This document shows, one piece after another, positions 45,816 to 55,037 of a stretch of DNA of 64,000 nucleotides. The position numbers were made by a program, and so were the translations under genes. Source of the stretch: Saccharopolyspora hordei. Its GTDB lineage: Bacteria; Actinomycetota; Actinomycetes; Mycobacteriales; Pseudonocardiaceae. The notes beneath the pieces are model-generated. The model made no database searches. It was not told the origin of the DNA and saw nothing but the letters and a program-made list of their open reading frames with translations. The stretch covers positions 5,349,501-5,413,500 of the forward strand of contig NZ_JACCFJ010000001.1 of assembly GCF_013410345.1 (NCBI RefSeq), given 5' to 3'. Each line of letters starts with the position of its first letter. Positions within the stretch are counted from its first letter, which is position 1.

Positions 45816-45980
45816 ACCCCCATCGTTGCACGCGAGCGTCACAGCGGTGTCGACCCGTGGACCGTGGTCCTGGTGGCCGATCCGGGCGTTGCTGCGTGCA
45901 GCGGAACCCCCACCGCCGCCTGGAGTCCGGGCGCTGTGCGCGGTCGGCGGGCGAACCGCGTCGACTGATCCGCGACCACG

Positions 45981-45986
45981 TAGTCT
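45981..45986 (+). promoter_or_regulatory. Predicted -10 box (TAGTCT) of leaderless pncB transcript
   Basis: TAGTCT ends 7 nt before the pncB ATG, with no ribosome-binding site in between, so transcription probably begins at or next to the start codon. Confidence 0.5.
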
Positions 45987-45993
45987 CTGGTCC

Positions 45994-47289
45994 ATGAGCA
46001 CCAGCACCGCGCTGCTGACCGACCACTACGAGCTCACGATGCTCGACAGCGCACTCCGCGACGGCACCGCGCACCGATCGTGCACCTTCGAGGTGTTCAC
46101 GCGGCGGCTGCCGAACGGCCGGCGCTACGGGGTCTTCGGCGGCGTCGGCCGGGTGCTCGACGCGATCGAGGACTTCACCTTCGGCGAGGAGGAGCTGGCG
46201 CAGCTCGCCGAGCACCGGGTGGTCAGCGAGTCGACCCTGGAGTGGCTGCGCGGCTACCGGTTCCAGGGGCAGATCGACGGCTACCCGGAGGGCGAGCTGT
46301 TCTTCCCCGGTTCCCCGCTGCTGACCGTGCGCGGCACCTTCGCCGAGGCCGTGGTGCTCGAGACGCTGGTGCTGTCGATCCTCAACCACGACAGCGCGAT
46401 CGCCGCGGCCGCGGCGCGGATGGTCTCGGCCGCCAACGGCCGGCGGATCATCGAGATGGGGTCGCGGCGCACCCACGAGGAGTCCGCCGTCGCCGCCGCC
46501 CGCGCCGCCTACCTCGCCGGGTTCACCGCCACCTCGAACCTGGAGGCCGGGCGCCGCTACGGCATCCCCACCACCGGCACCGCGGCGCACGCGTTCACGC
46601 TGCTGCACGACTCCGAGCGCGCGGCCTTCGAGTCGCAGGTCGCCGCGCTGGGCACCGGCACCACGCTGCTGGTCGACACCTACGACATCACCCGCGGCAT
46701 CGAGCTCGCGGTCGAGGTCGCGGGCCCGGAGCTGGGCGCGGTGCGCATCGACTCCGGTGACGTCGGGGTGCTCGCCCGGCAGGCCCGGGAGCAGCTGGAC
46801 GCGCTGGGCGCCACGAACACCCGGATCGTCGTCTCCGGCGACCTCGACGAGTACGCGATCGCCGCGCTGCGCGCCGAGCCGGTCGACGGCTACGGCGTGG
46901 GGACCTCGCTGGTCACCGGGTCCGGGGCGCCGACGGCGGAGATGGTCTACAAGCTCGTGGAGGTCGAGGGGCGCCCGGTCGCCAAGCGCAGCTCGCACAA
47001 GGAGTCCCGCGGTGGCCGCAAGGCAGCGGTGCGGCGGTACAAGGAGACCGGCACCGCGGTGGAGGAGGTCGTCTTCCAGCTGGCTCCGGGCGCGTCCGAG
47101 CCGGTGCTCGGCCCGCACGACCGGTCCCTGCAGGTGCCGCTGATGCGCGACGGCAAGCGCGTCGACGACCTGCCCGGGCTGGAGGAGAACCGCCAGCGGC
47201 TGCGCCACGCGCTGGTCACGTTGCCGTGGGAGGGCCTCAAGCTCTCCCAGGGCGAGCCGGCGATCCCGACGGTCTTCCACACCTCCTGA
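45994..47289 (+). CDS. pncB: Nicotinate phosphoribosyltransferase
   Basis: Makes nicotinate mononucleotide from nicotinate and PRPP in NAD salvage. The 431-residue protein has family blocks [18 protein letters not shown], the [29 protein letters not shown] segment, [40 protein letters not shown] and [13 protein letters not shown] 45994 is the only plausible start. pncA follows, so nicotinamide-to-NaMN salvage is encoded together. The counterpart in mycobacteria is pncB1 (Rv1330c). Confidence 0.95.
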   Translation: MSTSTALLTDHYELTMLDSALRDGTAHRSCTFEVFTRRLPNGRRYGVFGGVGRVLDAIEDFTFGEEELAQLAEHRVVSESTLEWLRGYRFQGQIDGYPEGELFFPGSPLLTVRGTFAEAVVLETLVLSILNHDSAIAAAAARMVSAANGRRIIEMGSRRTHEESAVAAARAAYLAGFTATSNLEAGRRYGIPTTGTAAHAFTLLHDSERAAFESQVAALGTGTTLLVDTYDITRGIELAVEVAGPELGAVRIDSGDVGVLARQAREQLDALGATNTRIVVSGDLDEYAIAALRAEPVDGYGVGTSLVTGSGAPTAEMVYKLVEVEGRPVAKRSSHKESRGGRKAAVRRYKETGTAVEEVVFQLAPGASEPVLGPHDRSLQVPLMRDGKRVDDLPGLEENRQRLRHALVTLPWEGLKLSQGEPAIPTVFHTS

Positions 47290-47358
47290 GCCGCGGCCAC
47301 AATGACGGACGCGGGCACCGTCGTCCGCGGTGGACGGGCGCTACTGGAGGAGCCGTCG

Positions 47359-47928
47359 ATGGCCAAGGCACTGATCATCGTGGACGTGCAGAACGACTTC
47401 TGCGAGGGCGGTGCGCTCGCGGTCGCGGGCGGGTCCGAGGTGGCGACGGCGATCTCGCGGTACCTCGCCGGGTTCGACCACGACCACGTGGTGGCGACCC
47501 GCGACTACCACATCGACCCGGGGCCGCACTTCAGCGACGAACCGGACTTCGTGCGCTCCTGGCCGCGGCACTGCGTCGCGGGCACGCCCGGCGCGGCGTT
47601 CCACCCGGAGCTGGACGTGGGGCCGGTGGAGGCGGTGTTCTCCAAGGGCCACTACAGCCACGGCTACTCGGGCTTCGAGGGCGTCGACCCGCGCGACCGC
47701 CCGCTGCTCGACTGGCTGACCGAGCACGGGGTGCGCCGGGTCGACGTGGTCGGCATCGCCACCGACCACTGCGTCCGCGCCACGGCCCTGGACGCGGTGC
47801 GCGCCGGCCTGGACACGACGGTCCTGCTGGAGCTCACCGCCGGGGTGTCCCGGGACACGGTCGACGCCGCCCTGGCCGAGCTCGACGCCGCGGGCGTCGG
47901 CCTCGTCGGCGAACCCATCGTCCGCTGA
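47359..47928 (+). CDS. pncA: Nicotinamidase (isochorismatase fold)
   Basis: Hydrolyses nicotinamide to nicotinate, and would also activate pyrazinamide. The 189-residue protein has the triad D9 (IIVDVQNDF), K96 (VFSKGHYSHG) and C138 (TDHCVRAT), with metal ligands D49, H51 and H57 (TRDYHIDPGPHF), essentially the M. tuberculosis numbering. ATG 47359 follows GGAGGAGCC; an in-frame upstream start at 47302 is less likely. It sits 69 bp after pncB on the same strand, a two-step NAD-salvage unit. M. tuberculosis has pncA elsewhere. Confidence 0.94.
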   Translation: MAKALIIVDVQNDFCEGGALAVAGGSEVATAISRYLAGFDHDHVVATRDYHIDPGPHFSDEPDFVRSWPRHCVAGTPGAAFHPELDVGPVEAVFSKGHYSHGYSGFEGVDPRDRPLLDWLTEHGVRRVDVVGIATDHCVRATALDAVRAGLDTTVLLELTAGVSRDTVDAALAELDAAGVGLVGEPIVR

Positions 47929-47940
47929 CGCCCGGTCGTC

Positions 47941-47964
47941 GAGCCCCGGCAGCGCACCGGGCTC
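47941..47964 (+). terminator. Candidate terminator after pncA
   Basis: GAGCCCCGG and CCGGGCTC form an 8-bp stem with one bulged C, 12 bp after the pncA stop. Confidence 0.4.
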
Positions 47965-48033
47965 GCCGTCGGCGGGTGGGACCGGGGTCTCGTCGGCGTC
48001 GGGGTGTCGGGGGTCGTCGACAGGGGTGGGCGG

Positions 48034-48039
48034 TAGCTT
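48034..48039 (+). promoter_or_regulatory. Predicted -10 box (TAGCTT) of leaderless dinG transcript
   Basis: TAGCTT ends 6 nt before the GTG start of dinG, with only CTCCCC between. A leaderless message is inferred. Confidence 0.5.
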
Positions 48040-48045
48040 CTCCCC

Positions 48046-50208
48046 GTGCCCACCTCTGTCCCGCGATGGTCCGACCCGGTCGCGTTCGAGCCCGACGAGG
48101 ACGACGTGCTCCCGCCGGAGATCGCCGCTGACCTCGCGCGGGCGGACCGGCCTGCGGCCGGGGAACCGTCGCCGCCCCGCTCCGCGAAGGCCGAGCGCGA
48201 GGTCCCCGACCTGCCGACGCTGCTGGACATCGCGATCGAGGCCGTCGGCGGCGTCCCGCGGGAGGGCCAGGCGCGGATGGCGCGCGCCGTCGAGCACGCC
48301 ATCACCACCGGCGAGCACCTGGCGGTGCAGGCCGGGACGGGGACCGGGAAGTCGCTGGCCTACCTGGTCCCGGCCATCCGGCACGCGGTCACCGCGCACA
48401 CCACGGTGGTCGTGTCCACCTCGACCATCGCGCTGCAGCGGCAGCTGGTCGACCGCGACCTGCCGCGCCTGGCCACCGCGCTCGCCGACGCGCTGGGCCG
48501 CCGGCCGACGTTCGCGATCCTCAAGGGCCGCCGCAACTACCTGTGCCTGAACCGGGTGCACGGCGACGCCCCGGCCGAGCCCGACGAGGGCGCGCTGTTC
48601 GACGCCTTCGCCGCCTCCGCGCTGGAGCGCCAGGTCGGGCGCGTCCGGGAGTGGGCCGCCGAGACCGAGACCGGGGACCGCGACGAGCTGGTGCCCGGCG
48701 TCCCCGACCAGGCGTGGCGGCAGCTGTCGGTCACCGCCAAGGAGTGCCTCGGGGTGCACCGCTGCCCGGTCGGCGTCGACTGCTTCGCCGAGCGGGCCCG
48801 CGCCGAGGCGGGCCGCGCGGACGTCGTGGTGACCAACCACGCGCTGCTGGCCATCGACGCGCTGGACGACCGGCCGGTGCTGCCCGAGCACGACGTCGTG
48901 GTGGTCGACGAGGCGCACGACCTGGTGGACCGGGTGACCTCGGCGGCGACCGGCGAGCTGACCGCGTCGTCGGTGCGGCTCGCGGCGCGGCGCTGCGGGC
49001 GGGTCATCGACGAGGAGACCGCTGACCGGCTCGTGGAGGCCTCGGAAGGCCTGGACCTGGTGCTCCAAGCCGCGCGACCGGGACGGCTGGAGGACCTGCC
49101 GCAGGACCTCGGCGGCGCGCTGGCGGCGCTGCGGGACGCGGCCTGGGCGTGCCTGAACGCGCTCGGCCCGGAACGCAAGGAGGACGCCGAGGGCAGCACC
49201 GCGCGCAAGCTCGCGCACGCCACCACCGAGGAGGTCCACGACACCGCGGTCCGGCTGCTCGAGGCGTTCGACGACGACGCGCGGCGCGACGTGGTGTGGA
49301 TCGCGGCGGACCCGAACCGCTCGCCGAGCGTCCGCATCGCGCCGATCGGCGTCGGCGGGCTGCTGCGCGAGCGGCTGTTCGGGCAGCGCACCACCGTCCT
49401 GACCTCGGCGACGCTGGCGCTCGGCGGCTCCTTCGACACGCTGGCGCGGCAGTGGGGCCTCCCGCCGCAGCAGCGGGCGCAGCCGGCCGCCGGCATGGCC
49501 ACCGGCAAGGAGGCCCCGTCGGACGACGGCGGGCTCAAGTGGACCGGGCTGGACGTGGGCTCGCCGTTCGAGCACCAGCGCAGCGGCATCCTCTACATCG
49601 CCCGGCACCTGCCGCCGCCGGGCCGCGACGGGCTCCCGCCGCAGTACCTGGACGAGCTCACCGAGCTGGTGCGGGCGGCGGGCGGCCGCACGCTCGGCCT
49701 GTTCTCGTCGATGCGCGCCGCCAAGCAGGCCGCCGAGGAGCTGCGGCAGCGCCTGTCCACCCCGGTGCTGTGCCAGGGCGACGACACCACCGCGCTGCTG
49801 GTCCGCCAGTTCGCCGACGCCCCGGCGACCTCGCTGTTCGGCACCCTGTCGCTGTGGCAGGGCGTGGACGTGCCGGGCGACTCGCTGCAGCTGGTGGTGA
49901 TGGACCGCATCCCGTTCCCGCGGCCGGACGACCCGCTGGCCTCGGCCCGGCAGAAGGCGGCGTCCGAGCACGGCGGCAACGGCTTCCTCACCGTCGCGGG
50001 CACCCACGCCGCGCTGCTGCTCGCCCAGGGCGCGGGGCGGCTGCTGCGCGCCCCGGACGACCGCGGCGTGGTCGCGGTGCTCGACCCGCGCCTGGCCACC
50101 GCCCGCTACGGCGGTTTCCTGCGCGCCTCCCTCCCACCGTTCTGGACCACCCACGACCCGCAGGTCGTCCGGGGTGCCCTGCAGCGGCTCACCGGCAGCG
50201 CGGGCTGA
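48046..50208 (+). CDS. dinG: ATP-dependent DNA helicase DinG-like (XPD family)
   Basis: 5'-3' superfamily 2 helicase with an iron-sulfur cluster, acting on R-loops, D-loops and structured DNA. The 720-residue protein has Walker A AGTGTGKS (to residue 103), a DEAH box (VVVVDEAHDL, 288-291), four cluster Cys at 167, 234, 240 and 246, motif LTSATLALGG, and the C-terminal motif VI region ARQKAASEHGGNGF..AAGRLLR type (LLLAQGAGRLLRAPDDRG). There is no N-terminal exonuclease domain. The counterpart is Rv1329c, here co-directional with pncB as in mycobacteria. Confidence 0.93.
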   Translation: MPTSVPRWSDPVAFEPDEDDVLPPEIAADLARADRPAAGEPSPPRSAKAEREVPDLPTLLDIAIEAVGGVPREGQARMARAVEHAITTGEHLAVQAGTGTGKSLAYLVPAIRHAVTAHTTVVVSTSTIALQRQLVDRDLPRLATALADALGRRPTFAILKGRRNYLCLNRVHGDAPAEPDEGALFDAFAASALERQVGRVREWAAETETGDRDELVPGVPDQAWRQLSVTAKECLGVHRCPVGVDCFAERARAEAGRADVVVTNHALLAIDALDDRPVLPEHDVVVVDEAHDLVDRVTSAATGELTASSVRLAARRCGRVIDEETADRLVEASEGLDLVLQAARPGRLEDLPQDLGGALAALRDAAWACLNALGPERKEDAEGSTARKLAHATTEEVHDTAVRLLEAFDDDARRDVVWIAADPNRSPSVRIAPIGVGGLLRERLFGQRTTVLTSATLALGGSFDTLARQWGLPPQQRAQPAAGMATGKEAPSDDGGLKWTGLDVGSPFEHQRSGILYIARHLPPPGRDGLPPQYLDELTELVRAAGGRTLGLFSSMRAAKQAAEELRQRLSTPVLCQGDDTTALLVRQFADAPATSLFGTLSLWQGVDVPGDSLQLVVMDRIPFPRPDDPLASARQKAASEHGGNGFLTVAGTHAALLLAQGAGRLLRAPDDRGVVAVLDPRLATARYGGFLRASLPPFWTTHDPQVVRGALQRLTGSAG

Positions 50209-50435
50209 CTGTGACGGACGACTCAGCGGCGAGCCGCGGGATTTGTGGCTGATCGACAACCCGGCGTCGGGCTTTCTGTTCCGGCCGGGTCGGCGGGTAC
50301 GTTGGGGCAGCCGCGCCGACCGGGCCGCAGCGCCGCCGCCCGGGGCGACGGTCGTACCTGGTCACAGCGCCGCACGCGGGCGCGTCCCGGACCGGCTCCG
50401 GCGCCCGCGATCGATCACCACGCTAGGGAGACGAC

Positions 50436-51014
50436 GTGTCCGCACCACGCCGAACCGCGCCCGCCGCGAACCTGGCCCGGACGGTGGTCTTCGCCGCCTT
50501 CATCGCCGTCCTCGGCATCGTCCCGGGCTTCTACCTCGGTGGCGCGGCAGTGCCGATCGTGCTGCAGAACACGGGGCCGCTGCTGGCGGGCAGCATCCTC
50601 GGCGCGCGCCGCGGCGGCGCGTCGGTGCTGCTGTTCGTGGTGCTGGTCGCGATCGGGCTGCCGCTGCTGTCGGGCGGCCGCGGCGGCATCGCCCCGTTCG
50701 TCGGCCCGAGCGGCGGGTTCGTGCTCGGCTGGGTGCTGTCGGCCGTGGTGGCCGGCCTGGTGGTGGAGCGCGCCCGCAAGCCCGGCCTGCCGGTGCTGCT
50801 GCTGGCCGGCGCCGCGGGTGTCGCCGCGGACTACCTCATCGGCATCCCGTACTGGGGTGTGATGATCGGCGACCTCGGCGCGGCCGCGGTGCAGTCGCTG
50901 GTGTTCGTCCCCGGTGACGTGGTGAAGCTGGTCGCCGTCTCGCTGGTGGCGGCCGCGGTGCACCGCGCGGTCCCGTCGGCGCTGCCGGTGCGCCGCGCTC
51001 CCGCCGAGGGCTGA
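50436..51014 (+). CDS. bioY: Biotin ECF transporter S component BioY
   Basis: Substrate-binding membrane subunit for biotin uptake. The 192-residue protein has six hydrophobic helices and BioY blocks AVPIVLQNTGPLLAGSILGARRGGASVLLF, GLPLLSGGRGGIAPFVGPSGGFVLG and the C-terminal FVPGDVVKLV. GTG 50436 follows AGGGAGA. It heads a tightly packed operon that ends with bioM and bioN. The 227-bp upstream region holds no obvious biotin-repressor palindrome that I can identify. Confidence 0.93.
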   Translation: MSAPRRTAPAANLARTVVFAAFIAVLGIVPGFYLGGAAVPIVLQNTGPLLAGSILGARRGGASVLLFVVLVAIGLPLLSGGRGGIAPFVGPSGGFVLGWVLSAVVAGLVVERARKPGLPVLLLAGAAGVAADYLIGIPYWGVMIGDLGAAAVQSLVFVPGDVVKLVAVSLVAAAVHRAVPSALPVRRAPAEG

Positions 51015-51016
51015 CC

Positions 51017-52348
51017 GTGCTCCCGGTCCTCGACCGCTCCCCCGCGTCGCGGGTCGTGCACGGCGGCACCGCGCTGGGTCCCGAGGAGCTGCTCGCCCGC
51101 GCTCGCAGCGCCGCGCGGCGGGTGCCCCCGGGCTCGCGCGTCGCGTTGGACGGCGGGGACGCGCTGGCGCGCCTGACCCACTTCCTCGGCGCGGACCTCG
51201 CGGGCTGCGCCACGCTCCTCACCGAGCCCACCTGGTCGGAGCGTGAGCGCGCCGCCGTGCTCGCCGACGCCGCCCCGCACGTGCTGCTCGACCTGGACGA
51301 CCCGGGCGCGCTGCCGGGGCACCACCACCCCGCCCCGGTGGGCGACCCCGACACGCCGTTCTACCTGGCCACCACCTCGGGCAGCAGCGGGCGCCCGAAG
51401 GTGCTGGTGCGCTCGCGGAGGTCGTGGCTGCGCAGCTTCGAGCTGCTGGACCTGGGGCTCGGGCCGCGGGACCGGGTGCTGGTCCCCGGCCCGCTGAGCT
51501 CGTCGCTGTTCCTGTTCGGCGCGCTGCACGCGCTGCACGCGGGCGCCGACGTGCACCTGCTCGACCGGTGGTCGGCCCAGGACGCCGCGGCAGCGGCTCG
51601 GCGCGCCACCGCCGTCCACCTGGTGCCCGCCATGCTGTCCGCCCTGCTCTCCGCGCTGGAACGCGACGCGGGTCGGCGGGCCGAGTGCCGGCTGCGGGTG
51701 GTGGTCTGCGGTGGCGCCCGGGTGGACCGGGAGCTGGCGGAGCGGCTGGCGGCGGTGCTGCCGGGCTGCCGGCTGGTCGAGTACTACGGCTCGGCGGAGC
51801 ACTCGCTCATCGCGGTGCGGCGGGGCGGCCGGTTGCGTCCCGTCGTCGACGTCGAGGTGCGCGACGGCGAGCTGTGGGTGCGCTCCGAGCTCTCCTGCGA
51901 CGGCCACCTGGACCACGGCACGGTCGTGCCGACCAGCACCGACCGGGGCTGGTCGCGGGTCGGTGACCGCGCGGTCCGGCACGCGGACGGCTCGCTGGAG
52001 GTCCTCGGCCGCACCAGCGCGGTCATCAACACCGGCGCGCGGCTGGTCGGCGCCGAGGAGGTCGAGTCGGTGCTGCGCGGCGCCGGGGGCGTGCGGGACG
52101 TGCTGGTCACCGGCACCCCGCACCCCCGCTTCGGCGAGCTGGTGACGGCGGTGGTGGAGATCGACCCGGCCGCTCCCCCGTCGCGCAGCGGTCTGCGCGC
52201 CCGGGCGCGGCGGGCGCTGGACCCCGCGCAGCGTCCCCGGCGCTGGCTGGCGGTCCGCGAGCTGCCGCGCACCCCGTCCGGCAAACCGGCGCGCGCGCTG
52301 GTCGCCGAGCAGCTGCGCGCCGGGTCCCTGCGAGCGGAGGCGTGGTGA
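51017..52348 (+). CDS. Short ANL-superfamily acyl-CoA synthetase-like protein
   Basis: AMP-forming ligase with the P-loop-like ATTSGSSGRPKVLVRS (A3), an A5 region VEYYGSAEHS, the A7/A8 region GWSRVGDRAVRHADGSLEVLGRTSAVINTGARLVGAEEVE, and the catalytic Lys motif PRTPSGKPAR near the C-terminus. At 443 residues it is shorter than usual (about 500-550), with a reduced N-terminal subdomain. It begins 2 bp after the bioY stop. Position inside the biotin-transport operon suggests activation of a biotin-related carboxylate or of pimelate/glutarate. That is inference; the acyl pocket cannot be read. Confidence 0.82.
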   Translation: MLPVLDRSPASRVVHGGTALGPEELLARARSAARRVPPGSRVALDGGDALARLTHFLGADLAGCATLLTEPTWSERERAAVLADAAPHVLLDLDDPGALPGHHHPAPVGDPDTPFYLATTSGSSGRPKVLVRSRRSWLRSFELLDLGLGPRDRVLVPGPLSSSLFLFGALHALHAGADVHLLDRWSAQDAAAAARRATAVHLVPAMLSALLSALERDAGRRAECRLRVVVCGGARVDRELAERLAAVLPGCRLVEYYGSAEHSLIAVRRGGRLRPVVDVEVRDGELWVRSELSCDGHLDHGTVVPTSTDRGWSRVGDRAVRHADGSLEVLGRTSAVINTGARLVGAEEVESVLRGAGGVRDVLVTGTPHPRFGELVTAVVEIDPAAPPSRSGLRARARRALDPAQRPRRWLAVRELPRTPSGKPARALVAEQLRAGSLRAEAW

Positions 52349-53466
52349 CCAGGACACCGGTGGTGATCGCGGCGCGGCGGACGCCGATCGGCGAGGCGGG
52401 TGGTGCCCTGCGCCACCTGGAGGTCGACCGGCTCGCCGCCCCGGTGCTGCGCGCTGTGCTGGACGACGCCGGCGTGACCGCGGTGGACGACGTCGTGCTC
52501 GGCAACGTGCTCGGGCCGGGCGGGAACCCGGCGCGGGTGGCGGCGCTGCGGGCCGGTCTCGGCGAGCGCACCCCCGGCATGACCGTCGACCGGCAGTGCG
52601 CGAGCGGCCTCACCGCGATCACCACCGCAGCCGCGCTGGTCAGCGCAGGCGCCGGTGACTGGTTCCTCGCCGGTGGCGCGGAGAGCCCGTCGACCGCGCC
52701 CTGGCGCGCGTGGCGCCCGCGCTCGGCGACCGAACCGCCGCGGTTCTACCAGCGTGCCCCGTTCGCCCCGGCCGAGGTCGGCGACCCGGACATGGGCCCG
52801 GCGGCGGACCTGGTGGCGGCCGAGGCCGGGATCTCCCGGGAACGCCAGGACGCCTTCGCCGCGCGCAGCCACGCGCGCGCCGTCGCCGCCCAGCAGGCGG
52901 GCCGGTTCGACGCCGAACTGGTGCCGGTCGGCGGGGTCACCGCCGACGAGCGGCCGCGCGCGGGCTTCACCGCGGAGCGGCTCGCCCGGTTCCGGCCCGC
53001 GTTCACCGCGGACGGCACCGCGACCGCGGCGAACTCCTGCGGCATCAACGACGGCGCGGCCGCCGTGCTGGTCACCACCGAGGAGCAGCGGCGCCGGCTC
53101 GGCGTGCCCGGGCTTCGGCTGGTGGACTGGCGGACGTCCGGGGTCGACCCGAACCGCCTGGGCCTGGGCGCGGTGCCCGCGATGCGGGAGCTGCTGGCGC
53201 GGCACACCCCGGAGGTGGTCGAGTTCACCGAGGCCTTCGCCGGGCAGGCGCTGGCCTGCCTGGACGCGGCCGGGATCGACGAAGGGCTGGTCAGCCCGGA
53301 CGGCGGTGCCATCGCGCTCGGCCACCCGTGGGGTGCGTCGGGCGCGGTGCTGGTGGTGCGGCTGTTCAGCCGGATGGTCCGCTCCGGCGGACCGCGCACC
53401 GGCCTGGCCGCGCTCTCCTCCGGTGGCGGTCTCGGCGTGGCGACGATGTGGGAGCGAGTGGGTTGA
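52342..53466 (+). CDS. Thiolase-family protein with altered active site
   Basis: A 374-residue thiolase fold. The nucleophilic Cys86 (VDRQCASGL) and the catalytic His328 (GGAIALGHPWGASG) are present. The second Cys (usually CxGGG) is Ser359 in ALSSGGGLGVA, and the NEAFA Asn is Thr (EFTEAFA). With Cys and His kept, acyl transfer or hydrolysis is possible, but Claisen condensation by the classical mechanism is doubtful. It overlaps the ligase gene by 7 bp; start GTG 52342 or 52345. It belongs to the bioY-bioMN operon. Confidence 0.85.
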   Translation: MVTRTPVVIAARRTPIGEAGGALRHLEVDRLAAPVLRAVLDDAGVTAVDDVVLGNVLGPGGNPARVAALRAGLGERTPGMTVDRQCASGLTAITTAAALVSAGAGDWFLAGGAESPSTAPWRAWRPRSATEPPRFYQRAPFAPAEVGDPDMGPAADLVAAEAGISRERQDAFAARSHARAVAAQQAGRFDAELVPVGGVTADERPRAGFTAERLARFRPAFTADGTATAANSCGINDGAAAVLVTTEEQRRRLGVPGLRLVDWRTSGVDPNRLGLGAVPAMRELLARHTPEVVEFTEAFAGQALACLDAAGIDEGLVSPDGGAIALGHPWGASGAVLVVRLFSRMVRSGGPRTGLAALSSGGGLGVATMWERVG

Positions 53467-54137
53467 TCGAGTTCGAAGGTGTCGGGCACGACTACGACCA
53501 GCGCACCGTGCTGGACGGCGTGGACCTGCGGCTGGCCGAGCAGCGGGTGGCGTTCGTGGGGGCGAACGGGTCCGGCAAGTCCACGCTGGCCCGGATGATC
53601 AACGGCCTGGTGCACCCGACCCGCGGCCGGGTGCTGGTCGACGGCGTCGACCCGGCCCGGGACGGCCGCGCGGTGCGGCGCCGCGTCGGGTTCGTCTTCA
53701 CCCACCCGGACAGCCAGATCGTGATGCCCACGGCCGGGGAGGACGTGGCGTTCTCGCTGCGCAAGCAGGGCCTGTCCAAGGCCGAGCGGCAGCGCCGGGC
53801 GGCCGAGGTGCTGGCCCAGCACGGCCTGGCGGGCTACGCCGAGCACCCCGCGCACCAGCTCTCCGGTGGGCAGAAGCAGCTGCTGGCGCTGTGCTCGATG
53901 CTGGTGCTGGACCCGGACGTGCTGGTCTGCGACGAGCCGACGACGCTGCTGGACCTGCGCAACAAGCGCCACTTCGCCGAGGTGCTCGCCGGGCTGCGCC
54001 AGCAGGTCGTGCTGGTCACCCACGACCTGGACCTGCTGGCGGACTTCGACCGCGTGGTGGTGCTGGAGGCCGGCAAGGTCGTCGCCGACGACGAACCGGG
54101 CCCGGCCGTCCGCTACTACCGGGAGCTGGCCGGATGA
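53463..54137 (+). CDS. bioM: Biotin ECF transporter ATPase BioM
   Basis: ABC ATPase energising biotin uptake with BioN and BioY. The 224-residue protein has Walker A GANGSGKST, Q-loop DSQIVMPT, signature LSGGQKQLLAL, Walker B VLVCDEPTTLLD and the H-loop VTHDL. The likely start is TTG 53463, overlapping the thiolase stop (TTGA) with GGGAG upstream; GTG 53448 is an in-frame alternative. Confidence 0.92.
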   Translation: MIEFEGVGHDYDQRTVLDGVDLRLAEQRVAFVGANGSGKSTLARMINGLVHPTRGRVLVDGVDPARDGRAVRRRVGFVFTHPDSQIVMPTAGEDVAFSLRKQGLSKAERQRRAAEVLAQHGLAGYAEHPAHQLSGGQKQLLALCSMLVLDPDVLVCDEPTTLLDLRNKRHFAEVLAGLRQQVVLVTHDLDLLADFDRVVVLEAGKVVADDEPGPAVRYYRELAG

Positions 54138-54739
54138 ACCCGCTGGGCCTGTACGAACCGGGCACCAGCCCGGTGCACCGCGCGCCGGCGGGCGGGAAGC
54201 TCGTCGCGCTGCTGGTGTTCGCGGTGGTGACCTTCGTGCTGGGCTCCCCGGCGGTGCTCGGCGGCTGCGTGCTCGCCGTGGTCCTGCTCCACGGGATCGC
54301 GCGCGTCCCGGCCCGCCGCTGCTGGCAGATCGCGCGCGTGCTGGTCCCGCTGGTGCTGGTGGTGTTCCTGCTCCAGTGGTGGATGCTCGGCCTCGACAGC
54401 GCGGCCGTGGTCTGCCTGCGCCTGCTCGCCGCCCTCGCCGCGGCCAACCTGTTCACCCTGACCACGCGGGTGGACGACGTGGTCACCGCGGTGGAACGCG
54501 GCCTCGGCCCCACCCGCCGCCTGGGTGTCCGCCCGGAGCGGATCGGCCTGCTGGTGGGCCTGACGCTGCAGGCGGTCGCGGCCCTGTCCACGATCGCGAC
54601 CCAGGTCCGCGAGGCCCAGCGCGCCCGCGACGCGGACCGCTCGCTGGCGGCCTTCGCGGTCCCGTTCCTCGTCCGCACCCTCCGCCACGCCGACGACCTC
54701 GGGGAAGCCCTGGCCGCCCGTGGTGTCGGCGACGACTGA
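54134..54739 (+). CDS. bioN: Biotin ECF transporter T component BioN
   Basis: Energy-coupling membrane subunit linking BioM to BioY. The 201-residue protein has about four or five hydrophobic helices and the coupling-helix Ala-Arg motifs (EAQRARDADRS and ALAARGVGDD). ATG 54134 overlaps the bioM stop by 4 bp. It is the last gene of the operon. Confidence 0.92.
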   Translation: MNPLGLYEPGTSPVHRAPAGGKLVALLVFAVVTFVLGSPAVLGGCVLAVVLLHGIARVPARRCWQIARVLVPLVLVVFLLQWWMLGLDSAAVVCLRLLAALAAANLFTLTTRVDDVVTAVERGLGPTRRLGVRPERIGLLVGLTLQAVAALSTIATQVREAQRARDADRSLAAFAVPFLVRTLRHADDLGEALAARGVGDD

Positions 54740-55037
54740 GCGCCGACCTGCGGGAACAGGGACTTCCTACCCTGGTGCGAGCCGCGCTGACCTGGGCATG
54801 GTGGTGGTACCGGGAAAACCCGGCGACCGGCCCGAAGGTGCAGTGGCCTTGACGACCGAGAGGCCGCCAGAGACCTCGCGATCGAAAGATCGCACAACAC
54901 CTTCGGGCTCGGCCTGTGTCTGGGGACGGTTCCCCCCACCTGCGCGGCGCACCACGCGCCCGGGTGGGGTTGCGAACGGACCGCGTTCACCCACTTCGGG
55001 GGTTCGGACGGCACAGCGCTGCCACGGAGGAAGGCCG
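54740..55037. other. Region after bioN with two small hairpins
   Basis: No gene is convincing here. CCGGG-AAAA-CCCGG at 54810-54823 may be the bio operon terminator. GCGATC-GAAA-GATCGC at 54878-54893 is a perfect 6-bp stem closed by a GNRA tetraloop, typical of folded RNA. Confidence 0.4.

Noticed and set aside
50209..50435. Biotin-responsive riboswitch or BioQ-type operator upstream of bioY
   Set aside because: No biotin riboswitch class is known, and I could not see a convincing operator palindrome in this stretch.
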